DNA of 64,000 nucleotides. Origin: Bog-473 sp963777485. GTDB taxonomy: Bacteria > Actinomycetota > Acidimicrobiia > Acidimicrobiales > RAAP-2. Positions 1 to 8,469 of this stretch are shown in pieces. Location: assembly GCA_963777485.1 (NCBI GenBank), contig CAVZQP010000001.1, positions 62,001 to 126,000 on the forward strand, read 5' to 3'. The position numbers were made by a program, and so were the translations under genes. Below the pieces are notes generated by a model, which saw only the letters and a list, made by a program, of their open reading frames with translations, was not told the origin of the DNA and ran no database searches. Within the stretch, counting starts at the first letter, position 1, and each line of letters opens with the position of its first letter.

Positions 1-343
1 CGGCAACGACGACATAGCGATCCCCGTCTTTGCGGACGAGGATGTTGTCCACACCCGGAGAGACTTTGCCGCTCGGGTTCACGAAATTGACGAACGCGGT
101 CGGATCGGCCTTGGTCAGCTTGACGACCGCGGCGTTGTTCGAGACCCCGGTAATGATGCCTCCGAAGACCGACGATGCAGTTTCTCCAGCGTCTGTTGTC
201 TCGTTGGAGAGGAGGGCGGTCTCCTGCTGGTCGACGCTGTGCTGGAGGAAGAAATAGCCGCCGATGCTCAGGAGGACGATGATCGCCCCGATGAGGAGGG
301 CGACGGGGGAGGGGAGCCAGCGGTGTCTCATGAAGGCGTCCAT
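1..343 (-). CDS. Membrane-anchored sensor-like protein, N-terminal part (runs off left edge)
   Basis: Reading the minus strand from ATG at 343 gives 114 residues open to the window edge. The N-terminus is short and basic (MDAFMRHRW), followed by one hydrophobic segment (about residues 13-33) and an extracytoplasmic stretch with alternating hydrophobic residues. This is the usual start of a one-pass sensor such as a histidine kinase, diguanylate cyclase or chemoreceptor, but the output domain lies outside the window, so the class is unknown. An in-frame TGA lies 15 codons upstream with no other start between, so ATG 343 (or the internal ATG at 331) is the start. A small reading frame at 328-426 overlaps it. 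Confidence 0.6.
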   Translation of the reverse strand, partial: MDAFMRHRWLPSPVALLIGAIIVLLSIGGYFFLQHSVDQQETALLSNETTDAGETASSVFGGIITGVSNNAAVVKLTKADPTAFVNFVNPSGKVSPGVDNILVRKDGDRYVVVA

Positions 344-426
344 TGCAGCACGGAAGCGGCTACGAACCGCCCTTCGCCGTGGGCCAAGTCACTCGCCGCC
401 GTTTCAGCGGGTGGCGCCAGCTTCAT
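328..426 (-). CDS. Possible 32-residue upstream ORF overlapping the sensor-like gene
   Basis: ATG at 426 follows a run of five G with five bases of spacing, a good ribosome-binding site. It opens 32 codons beginning MKLAPPAETAAS and ending in TGA inside the start of the next gene, in another frame. Upstream on the same strand is a 7-bp hairpin (TCGTAGC/GCTACGA at 446-465) followed by CGGTCTTTT. The arrangement could couple translation to the sensor-like gene, or be chance; the peptide matches no family I know. Confidence 0.25.
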   Translation of the reverse strand: MKLAPPAETAASDLAHGEGRFVAASVLQWTPS

Positions 427-1019
427 GGATTCCCCCAAAAGACCGTCGTAGCCATTCCGCTACGAGTCTCTCCGGCCCATATTCTTCCACAGGCGCTGCA
501 CGAATCTTCCGCAAATCTTCTGGAGCCAAACGGGTGTTCGCCCCGGACTTATCGGGCCGGGGCGACGCCCTGTTGAGGGGGCCCGTGGTGTTGCCCCCTG
601 GTCGGCGAAAAAGGTGGAGGGCGCCGGAGAATTCGGTGGGTGCCGCCCCGCGCCACGGCCCTGTTCAGGCTGGCCTGCAGGCCGTCGGTCGTAGACCGTG
701 AGGAACCGTTGGACTCTGAGCTCGGGCCGAGGCCGCCGGTGCCCCGAGCGACGGGCGTCATGATGCCGTACTTCCTCGGAACGTTGGCGTGGATCTGTCA
801 GCCGCCCAACTGGCCGGCAGAACACTTCTGGAGCGCGTTGCCATCGGACCGTTGATCTCGGGGTGAACGACTGCGCGGGCATGGCTGTAGTCACCGGGCG
901 GGTTGCCGGTAGTCGCGCGGCGGCTCGGTGCCTGTTCCACAATCCCGTTCCGTGCCTGCCGCGACGGCCAGGGTGGTTCGGCGGGCCGCCCCGGGGAGGG
1001 TGAGGGCAGGAGGGAGGGG
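427..1019. other. Gene-poor gap between the sensor-like gene and the ilv leader
   Basis: About 600 bases with no convincing gene. Short frames in all phases have arginine/proline-rich, non-conserved-looking translations typical of GC-rich noncoding DNA. The only structure I can point to is the 446-465 hairpin that would lead the minus-strand gene. The right end carries the ilvB promoter. Confidence 0.5.
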
Positions 1020-1048
1020 TTGTCCGCCGTCGAGAGGCGTGGCACAAT
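1020..1048 (+). promoter_or_regulatory. Promoter of the ilvBNC leader transcript
   Basis: TTGTCC (1020-1025) and CACAAT (1043-1048) are separated by 17 bases, a good sigma-70-type match. A start of transcription 7-10 bases downstream would fall at 1055-1058, on or next to the ATG of the leader peptide at 1058, so the leader would be translated from a leaderless or nearly leaderless RNA. Confidence 0.6.
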
Positions 1049-1057
1049 GACCGGGCT

Positions 1058-1108
1058 ATGCACGCGCGCCCGACCCGGCCCGAGACGATTCTGGTAGTCG
1101 TAACGTAG
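1058..1108 (+). CDS. ilvB leader peptide (16 residues, ends Ile-Leu-Val-Val-Val-Thr)
   Basis: ATG at 1058 opens MHARPTRPETILVVVT and stops at TAG 1106-1108. Five consecutive branched-chain codons (ATT CTG GTA GTC GTA) include GTA, which is scarce in the neighbouring genes. The stop overlaps the first base pairs of a 10-bp hairpin. Leader peptides of this kind control ilvBNC in Corynebacterium glutamicum by ribosome-mediated attenuation. The role here is inferred from codon content, position and the hairpins. Confidence 0.8.
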   Translation: MHARPTRPETILVVVT

Positions 1109-1166
1109 AGGCGCGCCCTCACATCGCAGTGCGCGCCTCTCGACCTCCCGATCCGGGGGGTCGTTT
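1107..1166 (+). terminator. ilvB attenuator: two consecutive hairpins
   Basis: Hairpin 1 pairs AGAGGCGCGC (1107-1116) perfectly with GCGCGCCTCT (1131-1140). Hairpin 2 pairs CGACCTCCC (1141-1149) with GGGGGGTCG (1155-1163), nine pairs with one G-U, and is followed by TTTCAATT. A ribosome stalled on the Ile/Leu/Val codons would mask the 5' arm of hairpin 1. Hairpin 2 looks like the terminator, although its T run is short, so termination strength is uncertain. Confidence 0.6.
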
Positions 1167-1230
1167 CAATTCCCGGACAATTTTCGCCGCAACGCACCAA
1201 CGACAGGAAGACAGGAACAGGGGACCGACA

Positions 1231-2967
1231 ATGAAGCTGACAGGGGCCCAGGCCCTCATCAAGAGCCTCGAGATGCAGGGGGTCGACGTCATGTTCGGCC
1301 TGCCCGGCGGCGCCATCCTGCCGGTGTACGACCCGATTATCGACTCGTCGATCCGCCACATCCTGGTCCGCCACGAACAGGGCGCCGGCCATGCGGCCGA
1401 GGGTTACGCCATGGTCACTGGGAAGCCAGGCGTGGCGATGGTGACGAGCGGGCCGGGCGCGACGAACATCGTCACGCCGCTGGCGAACGCGTACATGGAC
1501 TCGACGCCGCTCATCGTCGTGTCGGGGCAGGTGGCGACGCCGGCGATCGGGACGGATGCGTTCCAGGAGTGCGACATCACGGGCGTGACGATGGGCATCA
1601 CGAAGCACAACTGGCTCATCAAGGACGTCGACGACATCCCCCGGGTCGTTGCGGCCGCGTTCCACGTCGCGACGACGGGGCGGCCGGGGCCGGTGCTGAT
1701 CGACCTGCCTAAGGACATCTCGAACCAGACGATGGAGTGGTACTGGCCCTCGTCGATCGAGGATCTCGACCTCCCCGGCTACCACCCGGTGACGTTCGGC
1801 GACCCCGTGCTGGTCGCGCAGGCGGCCGAGCTCATCGCGGCTTCGAAGCGGCCCGTGCTGTACGTCGGCGGCGGCGTGTTGAAGGCGCGGGCCGCCGAGG
1901 CGCTGCGCGCGCTGGCCGAGCGGACGGGCATCCCGGTGGTGACCACACTCATGGCCCGGGGCGCGTTCCCCGACTCGCACCCCCAGGCGCTGGGGATGCC
2001 CGGCATGCACGGCCACTTCACCGCGGTGACTGCCATGCAGAGGAGCGACCTGCTGATCAACCTCGGTGCCCGGTTTGACGACCGTGTGACCGGGAAGATC
2101 TCGTCGTTCGCGCCGGAGGCCAAAGTGATCCACGTCGACATCGACCCGGCCGAGCTGGGGAAGGTGCGCGTGCCGGACGTCGGTATCGCCGGCGACTGCC
2201 GCCAGGTGATCGGCGAGCTGCTGCTGGCGATGGACGCCCGTGACACTGTCGGCGAGGGGCCGGTCGTCGGTGACCTCGAGGCGTGGTGGCACCAGATCCG
2301 CGAGTGGCAGGAGCGCTTCCCGCTCTATTACGCCGAGACCGAGGGCGGAGCGATCAAGCCGCAGAACGTCGTCGAACAACTACGCGACGCGGCGCCCGAG
2401 GACACCATCGTCGTGGCAGGCGTGGGCCAGCACCAGATGTGGGCCTCGCAGTACTGGAACTTCGAGCACCCCTACACGTGGGTCAATTCCGGCGGAGCAG
2501 GGACGATGGGCTTCGCCGTCCCCGCCTGCATCGGGGCCAAGGTGGGCCGGCCGGACCGGACCGTGTGGGCCATCGACGGCGACGGCTGCTTCCAGATGAC
2601 GGCGCAGGAGCTCGTAACGGCGAGCGCGGAGCAGATCCCGGTGAAGATCGCGATCTTGAACAACGCGTATCTCGGCATGGTGCGCCAGTGGCAGGAAATG
2701 TTCTACGGGGAGCGCTACTCCGAGGTCTACCTGTCGCCCGACCTGCCTGACTACGTCAAGTGGGCGGAGGCCATGGGGTGCGTGGGCATCCGGGCCGAGA
2801 CGCCCGAGGACGTGGGCCCCGCCATTGAGAAGGCCAACTCCATCGACGACCGCCCGGTCGTGGTGGACTTCCGCACCGACGCCTTCGAGAAGGTGTTCCC
2901 GATGGTGGCGGCCGGCGCGTCCAACGACGACATCGTGGTCCACCCCGACCAGGCGGCGGCCCGATGA
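1231..2967 (+). CDS. ilvB: Acetolactate synthase, large (catalytic) subunit
   Basis: This 578-residue ThDP enzyme condenses two pyruvates, or pyruvate with 2-oxobutyrate, in the first common step of Val/Leu/Ile synthesis in the cytosol. The N-terminal pyrimidine-binding domain carries the FGLPGG and RHEQGAGHAAEGYA signatures with the catalytic Glu. The middle domain binds FAD, and the C-terminal ThDP motif begins IDGDGCFQM and ends ILNN. Length is normal for the family. ATG 1231 is preferred over an in-frame start at 1129 because the upstream stretch is the attenuator and an AGGAACAGGGG ribosome-binding site precedes 1231. It overlaps ilvN by four bases. Confidence 0.96.
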   Translation: MKLTGAQALIKSLEMQGVDVMFGLPGGAILPVYDPIIDSSIRHILVRHEQGAGHAAEGYAMVTGKPGVAMVTSGPGATNIVTPLANAYMDSTPLIVVSGQVATPAIGTDAFQECDITGVTMGITKHNWLIKDVDDIPRVVAAAFHVATTGRPGPVLIDLPKDISNQTMEWYWPSSIEDLDLPGYHPVTFGDPVLVAQAAELIAASKRPVLYVGGGVLKARAAEALRALAERTGIPVVTTLMARGAFPDSHPQALGMPGMHGHFTAVTAMQRSDLLINLGARFDDRVTGKISSFAPEAKVIHVDIDPAELGKVRVPDVGIAGDCRQVIGELLLAMDARDTVGEGPVVGDLEAWWHQIREWQERFPLYYAETEGGAIKPQNVVEQLRDAAPEDTIVVAGVGQHQMWASQYWNFEHPYTWVNSGGAGTMGFAVPACIGAKVGRPDRTVWAIDGDGCFQMTAQELVTASAEQIPVKIAILNNAYLGMVRQWQEMFYGERYSEVYLSPDLPDYVKWAEAMGCVGIRAETPEDVGPAIEKANSIDDRPVVVDFRTDAFEKVFPMVAAGASNDDIVVHPDQAAAR

Positions 2968-3512
2968 CCGCCACCGGCGGTGCCCATCTGACGGCGCTGG
3001 CGGGCACGGGCGGGAAGGCCACGCCGCGCCACCACATCTTGTCGGTGCTGGTCGAGAACAAGGCGGGCGTGCTGGCCCGGGTGGCCGGGCTGTTCAGCCG
3101 GCGCGGCTTCAACATCTACTCGCTCGCCGTGGCGCCGACGGACGAGGACGAGCACTTGAGCCGCATCACCATCGTGGTCGATGTGGAGTCCGCCCCGCTC
3201 GAGCAGATCATCATGCAGCTCGACAAGCTCATCAACGTCGTGTCGATCGGCGAGCTGTCGCCGGCCGAGGCGGTGGAACGGGAACTCGTGCTGGTGACGG
3301 TGGCGGCCGGGCCGACCGAGCGCTCGCAGGTGATCCAGCTGGTCGGCGTGTTCGGCGGCGAGGTGATCAACGTCGGCACCGACCGTGTGACCGTCATGCT
3401 GGCTGGCCGGCCCGAGAAGATCGACGACTTCGAGGGCCTGCTCGAGCAGTATCACGTCGTCGAGCTCCAACGGACGGGCCGGGTGGCCCTGCCTAAGCTG
3501 GAACGCCACTGA
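2964..3512 (+). CDS. ilvN: Acetolactate synthase, small (regulatory) subunit
   Basis: The 182-residue protein has an N-terminal ACT domain (about residues 24-98, LSVLVENKAGVLARVAGLFSRRG) and the usual C-terminal ALS-SS domain. It binds valine and activates and feedback-regulates IlvB. The ATGA overlap with ilvB implies translational coupling and equal synthesis. An N-terminal extension of about 20 residues before the ACT domain is typical of actinobacterial IlvN. Confidence 0.95.
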   Translation: MTATGGAHLTALAGTGGKATPRHHILSVLVENKAGVLARVAGLFSRRGFNIYSLAVAPTDEDEHLSRITIVVDVESAPLEQIIMQLDKLINVVSIGELSPAEAVERELVLVTVAAGPTERSQVIQLVGVFGGEVINVGTDRVTVMLAGRPEKIDDFEGLLEQYHVVELQRTGRVALPKLERH

Positions 3513-3568
3513 CCCGCCGGGACACCCGCGGTCAACCAGGGACAAGGGAAAGAGAAAGAGCACACAAA

Positions 3569-4594
<1,026 letters not shown>

Positions 4595-4625
4595 CCAGGG
4601 GTTTCCTTGATTTTCTGCCGGAGGG

Positions 4626-4672
4626 TTGACCTGACATCAAGGTGATGTCATAGTGACATCATGAAGATGTCA
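4626..4672 (+). promoter_or_regulatory. Promoter and tandem TGACATC operator of the RHH regulator gene
   Basis: TTGACC (4626-4631) and CATAGT (4649-4654) are 17 bases apart. Over them lie two inverted repeats: TGACATCA/TGATGTCA (4632-4639, 4643-4650) and TGACATC/GATGTCA (4654-4660, 4666-4672). The four half-sites begin 11-12 bases apart, about one helical turn, the spacing expected for cooperative ribbon-helix-helix dimers. The second repeat overlaps the start codon at 4661. Confidence 0.75.
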
Positions 4673-5152
4673 CTGGTGGTGGACGGGCTGCGCTCCGACG
4701 TGATCAGCGTCGGCGAGCTCGGAGACGACACGGTCGCCGAGGTGGCCGACCGCATCGCCGAGCTGCTGGGCCGCTCCATCCCATCGCGGATCCTCGACCT
4801 GTTGTCGGATGTGGCGGCCGAGGTGTCGGCCGAGTTGCCCGAGGGCCGCGTCGAGATCCGGGTCGCGGGCGACGATGTCGACCTCGCCTACGTGGAGGAC
4901 GCGCCCGACCGGGCCGCCGGCCCCGAGGGAGCGGGCGGTGGCGACGGGGCTGGGGACCGTGATCGCGACATGTCAGCCCGCATCACCCTGCGCCTGAGCG
5001 AGAGCCTCAAGACGCGGGTGGAGGAGGGCGCGGCGCGCGAAGGGATCTCAGTGAACGCGTTCATCGTACGCACGCTCGAGCACGGCGCCTCGAACGAGCA
5101 CAAGCGGAAGAGCTACGCGGGCAACCGCCTGCGCGGCTACGGGACTACCTGA
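4661..5152 (+). CDS. Ribbon-helix-helix (HicB/Arc-like) regulator
   Basis: The 163-residue protein has an unrecognised N-terminal half rich in acidic and hydrophobic residues (repeated VAEVADRIAELLG, DVAAEVSAEL). A Gly/Asp linker follows, then a C-terminal RHH DNA-binding domain (about residues 105-145: ITLRLSESLKTRVEEGAAREGISVNAFIVRTLEHG in pieces), ending in a basic tail. Such proteins often precede DUF4097 genes in actinobacteria, as here (19-base gap). The start at 4661 coincides with the predicted transcription start, so the mRNA looks leaderless. Autoregulation through the operator that overlaps the start is inferred. Confidence 0.8.
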   Translation: MKMSLVVDGLRSDVISVGELGDDTVAEVADRIAELLGRSIPSRILDLLSDVAAEVSAELPEGRVEIRVAGDDVDLAYVEDAPDRAAGPEGAGGGDGAGDRDRDMSARITLRLSESLKTRVEEGAAREGISVNAFIVRTLEHGASNEHKRKSYAGNRLRGYGTT

Positions 5153-5171
5153 GACGAAAGGAGCAATGACG

Positions 5172-6050
5172 ATGGAGAAGACATTCGAAACCCCGGGCGC
5201 GGTGCGCCTGCACGTGCAGAACGAGGTGGGCCTGGTCGCCGTCACGGCGGCGGAGACGGACACCACGGTGGTGCGGCTCGAGGGCCACACGACAGGGGCC
5301 GAGGAGCTCCTCGTCGAGCGGACGATCGTCGAGTGCCGCTCGGCGGGCGGCCGCCACATGGTTGTGGTGAAGGTCCCCAAGGGTGCGATCGGTAGCCGCT
5401 TCCTCCGCCGCAACGCGGTGACCGTGCGGGTCGACGTGCCCCAAGGCAGCGACGTGACGGTGGTCGCGGGCTCGGCCGATGTGGAGGTCACCGGGCCGAT
5501 CGGCGCGGCGGACTTCACCACCTCGAGCGGCGACGTGGCGGCCGACGACGTGGCGACGAACCTCACCGCCCGCTCGGCGAGCGGTGACCTCACGGTGGGT
5601 GCCGTGGGCGGCGACCTCAAGGTCCAGACCGCCTCGGGCGACCTGCGCTGTTCGAGTGTCTCTGGAAGGGCCGTCTTCACCACGGCATCGGGTGACCTCG
5701 AGGTGGGGGCGGCTGCGGGCCAGGTCGAGGTCAAGGCGACGTCCGGGGACGTGCGGCTCGGCGAGCTCGCCCACGGGGCCCGCGTCACCAACGTCTCGGG
5801 CGACGTCCGGGTGCTCGCCATCGACGAAGGCAGGCTCCACGTGCGCTCGGTGTCCGGCAACGTCTCGGTCGGCGTGGTCACGGGAGTGGACCTCCACGTC
5901 GACGTCGAGACCCTGTCGGGCGAGGTGCGCTCGGACATCCCCCTGGACGACAAGCCGAGATCGGCGGGCAAGGACGCGTTGGTCGAGCTGAGCGTGCGCA
6001 GCGTGTCCGGCAACGTCGAGATCGAACGGGCGCTCGAGCAGGTGGCCTGA
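5172..6050 (+). CDS. DUF4097-family beta-helix protein
   Basis: This protein of about 292 residues has no signal peptide or membrane segment. It is built of short beta repeats with recurring S-G-D/N motifs (TSSGDVAADD, SASGDLTVGA, TASGDLRCSS, SVSGNVSVGV), the DUF4097 putative-adhesin fold. Its molecular role is unknown. ATG 5172 is chosen because the AAAGGAG site (5157-5163) lies eight bases upstream; the in-frame ATG at 5166 would leave only two. It is probably co-transcribed with the RHH regulator upstream. Confidence 0.8.
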   Translation: MEKTFETPGAVRLHVQNEVGLVAVTAAETDTTVVRLEGHTTGAEELLVERTIVECRSAGGRHMVVVKVPKGAIGSRFLRRNAVTVRVDVPQGSDVTVVAGSADVEVTGPIGAADFTTSSGDVAADDVATNLTARSASGDLTVGAVGGDLKVQTASGDLRCSSVSGRAVFTTASGDLEVGAAAGQVEVKATSGDVRLGELAHGARVTNVSGDVRVLAIDEGRLHVRSVSGNVSVGVVTGVDLHVDVETLSGEVRSDIPLDDKPRSAGKDALVELSVRSVSGNVEIERALEQVA

Positions 6051-6055
6051 AGCCG

Positions 6056-6397
6056 GTGCCTTTCGTCCGGCCTTCCGACATGCTCAGCGGGACGCCGCTC
6101 CCGGGCTGGAGCGGGCGGTTCCTCCATTCGGCCAACATGACCTTCGCCCATTACGACATAGCTGCGGACGCCGCACCGCTGCACGAGCACCACCACGAGC
6201 AGGAGGAGGTGTGGCACGTCGTCGACGGGGAGATCGCCCTCACCATCGACGGTGAGGAGCAGGTCCTGACGGCGGGCTGCGTCGCCGTGGTCCCGCCCGA
6301 GACGCCGCATTCGGTCCGGCCCTTGGCCGCAGCTCGGGCCATCATCGCCGACTACCCGTTGCGTCCCAACCTGCCCGGCCAGACTCCCTCCGAATAG
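6056..6397 (+). CDS. Small cupin-domain protein
   Basis: The 113-residue single cupin barrel contains HEHHHEQEEVWHVVDGE (metal-binding His and Glu of motif 1) and the second motif PPETPHSV. It probably binds a divalent metal; the substrate is unknown. It starts at GTG 6056, six bases after the DUF4097 stop, so it may belong to the same operon. An ATG at 6080 is an alternative start. Confidence 0.75.
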   Translation: MPFVRPSDMLSGTPLPGWSGRFLHSANMTFAHYDIAADAAPLHEHHHEQEEVWHVVDGEIALTIDGEEQVLTAGCVAVVPPETPHSVRPLAAARAIIADYPLRPNLPGQTPSE

Positions 6398-6447
6398 CCA
6401 CCGGCTCGCGACAAAGTCTTCATGTTGCGCGGTCAGACTGACCGGCG

Positions 6448-8133
6448 ATGGTGCGGCGGATTCTTGCCAGGTGCATTTCGGGAGTCGCCGCGCTCGTCGT
6501 GACCGTCCCGATCGTCGCGCTGAGCGCGGCGGGACCGGCCTCGGCCGTCGAAGCCGGCCTGCCGACATTGCGGTCGCCCGCCTTCGCGGGTGCCAGTGTG
6601 AGCGGCGCCCCGGCGATCTCAGGCCCGATCAGGTCTCCCGGTGGGCCCTTCCTCTACGACCGACAGGGTCGCGTCGTCTTCCTCCATGGCGTGGACGCCG
6701 TCTACAAGCGGAGGCCATTCGAACTGTACGCGGATCCGGGCAAACCGTGGAACTTCTCTGCGGCCGACGCGTCGCTCATGGCACGGCTGGGCTTCGACGT
6801 CGTCCGCCTGGGCATGACGTGGAGCGGCCTCGAGCCCGGGAAGGCCAAGGCCAACTCCCCCGCAATCTGCGGCCGCGGGAAGCCGACCAATCCCCACCAG
6901 CTCAACCTGGCGGTACTCGACCGCTACGTAGCCCACCTCAAGCAGACCGTCGAACTCCTCGGGCGCTTCCACATCTTCACGATTCTCGACATGCACCAGG
7001 ACGTCTACAACCAGGCGTTCGACGGCGAGGGCGCACCGTCCTGGGCGGTGTGTACCAACCACGCAGCGAGGACGGACCCGTCGGGGCGGTGGTCGCTCGA
7101 GTACTCGACCACAGCGACGCAGACTGCCTACGACCACTTCTGGAACAACGATGTCCGCGGCGACCTGCAGGGCCAATACGACCACGTCTGGGGGTACGTG
7201 GCCCAGGCGTTCCGGGGTAATCCGTGGCTCATCGGCTACGACCCGTTCAACGAGCCGTTCTCGACCTCGCTCGTGCACTATCGGGGCGAGCACTACAACG
7301 CCCAGATCCAGTGCTTCTACACCGGGACGAAGTACATAAAGATCCGGGCGGCGGATGCGCCGGCATTGCACTGTCCACACAATGATCCGGCCAGTGGCGT
7401 CGTGCCGACCATCGTGGCCAACGACCCGTCGCACCTCGTCTTCGACGAGAACGACATCTACGGCACACTCGGGGACGTGACGAACCTCGGCCCGATGCGG
7501 TGGCGCAACCTCGTGTACAACGTGCACATCTACTGCGGTGCGAGGAGCCCGGTCACGGGGAACCCGACCAACGTCATGCTGTGCGCCAGGCAGGCCGCAC
7601 ACTCGCTCGGCAAGCGGTACTCGGGCCGGCCGGAAATGGCGTCGCAGACGCAGCCCGGCGGCCCGGCCTGGCTCGTAACCGAGTTCGGTGCGACGTCCAG
7701 TGCGCCGTACCTCGCGAGCGTCACCTCCCTCATGGACGCCGAAAAGGTCGGGTGGATCTACTGGTCGTGGAAGTACTACGGCGACCCCACCGGGAGCGCC
7801 GCCGAATCGCTGGTCATGTCAGACGGGCGGTTGAAGGCGACGGCGCGTGTGCTGAGCCGGACCTATCCCGAGGCGGTCGCAGGCCGACCGATCTCGTTCG
7901 ACTACTCACCCGACACCGATGTGTTCCATCTTGCCTACGCGCCGAACCACGGCATTCACGCACCGACCGTCGTCTTCGTGCCGACGCAGATCCACTATCC
8001 GAGGGGCTACTGCGCCGAAGTCAAAGGCGGACACGTCACCTCGGCACCGGGGAGCGACCTGCTCGAGGTGACCAATGCGCGCACTGGTCGTCTCGTGACG
8101 GTGACTGTCGAGCCCGGCTCCTGCACTTCCTGA
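6448..8133 (+). CDS. Secreted GH5 glycosidase, endoglycosylceramidase-like
   Basis: The 561-residue protein has a Sec signal peptide (basic MVRR, hydrophobic core, ASA-type cleavage near residue 33). The (beta/alpha)8 glycoside hydrolase family 5 domain has acid/base Glu269 in DPFNEPF and nucleophile Glu412 in VTEFGA. Substrate-side motifs LDMHQDVY and a GAPSWAV-like stretch resemble endoglycoceramidases, which release oligosaccharide from glycosphingolipid. A C-terminal beta domain follows from about residue 470. The natural substrate in this organism is not evident. Confidence 0.85.
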   Translation: MVRRILARCISGVAALVVTVPIVALSAAGPASAVEAGLPTLRSPAFAGASVSGAPAISGPIRSPGGPFLYDRQGRVVFLHGVDAVYKRRPFELYADPGKPWNFSAADASLMARLGFDVVRLGMTWSGLEPGKAKANSPAICGRGKPTNPHQLNLAVLDRYVAHLKQTVELLGRFHIFTILDMHQDVYNQAFDGEGAPSWAVCTNHAARTDPSGRWSLEYSTTATQTAYDHFWNNDVRGDLQGQYDHVWGYVAQAFRGNPWLIGYDPFNEPFSTSLVHYRGEHYNAQIQCFYTGTKYIKIRAADAPALHCPHNDPASGVVPTIVANDPSHLVFDENDIYGTLGDVTNLGPMRWRNLVYNVHIYCGARSPVTGNPTNVMLCARQAAHSLGKRYSGRPEMASQTQPGGPAWLVTEFGATSSAPYLASVTSLMDAEKVGWIYWSWKYYGDPTGSAAESLVMSDGRLKATARVLSRTYPEAVAGRPISFDYSPDTDVFHLAYAPNHGIHAPTVVFVPTQIHYPRGYCAEVKGGHVTSAPGSDLLEVTNARTGRLVTVTVEPGSCTS

Positions 8134-8168
8134 ATTCCGCCGGAGTCCCGGCTCGTAGGGTGGTCTGC

Positions 8169-8426
8169 ATGTGCCGGAACATCACCACCCTGCGCGGGCT
8201 CAAGCCCGCGGCGACACCCGAGGAGATCGAGGCCGCGGCCAGGCAGTTCGTCCGGAAGGTCAGTGGCGTGCAGTCGACGTCGCCCCAGACCGAGAAGGCG
8301 TTCGAGCGTGCCGTGCGCCAGGTCACCAAGGCGACGACCGAGCTGCTCGGCGGCCTCCCGCCCCGCAAGCAGCCACCTCCCACGCTGCCGCCACTCCGCC
8401 GGATCGCCGCGAGGAAGGCCGGCTGA
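8169..8426 (+). CDS. DUF2277 family protein
   Basis: The 85-residue protein begins MCRNITTLRGLKPAAT, the characteristic N-terminus of the DUF2277 family common in actinobacteria. It ends in a basic Pro-rich tail (PPRKQPPPTLPPL). Function is unknown. It lies alone between the GH5 gene and the ArsR operator. Confidence 0.8.
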   Translation: MCRNITTLRGLKPAATPEEIEAAARQFVRKVSGVQSTSPQTEKAFERAVRQVTKATTELLGGLPPRKQPPPTLPPLRRIAARKAG

Positions 8427-8433
8427 ATATGCC

Positions 8434-8469
8434 TTGACAGCTATATGCAATTAGGAGCATATTAGCTGT
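8434..8469 (+). promoter_or_regulatory. Promoter and palindromic operator of the first arsR gene
   Basis: TTGACA (8434-8439) and CATATT (8458-8463) are spaced 18 bases. An imperfect palindrome pairs ACAGCTATATGC (8437-8448) with GCATATTAGCTGT (8457-8469), covering the spacer and -10. The ATG at 8470 directly follows the palindrome, placing it at the predicted transcript start. Confidence 0.7.

Noticed and set aside
350..520. c-di-GMP or glycine riboswitch on the minus strand
   Set aside because: A hairpin and purine-rich stretches are present, but conserved GCAAAC or GAAGG/GCAA cores are missing.
460..2379. 639-codon open frame antisense to ilvB
   Set aside because: Arg/His/Asp-rich translation without domains, fully opposite a clear ilvB; produced by GC-rich third positions.
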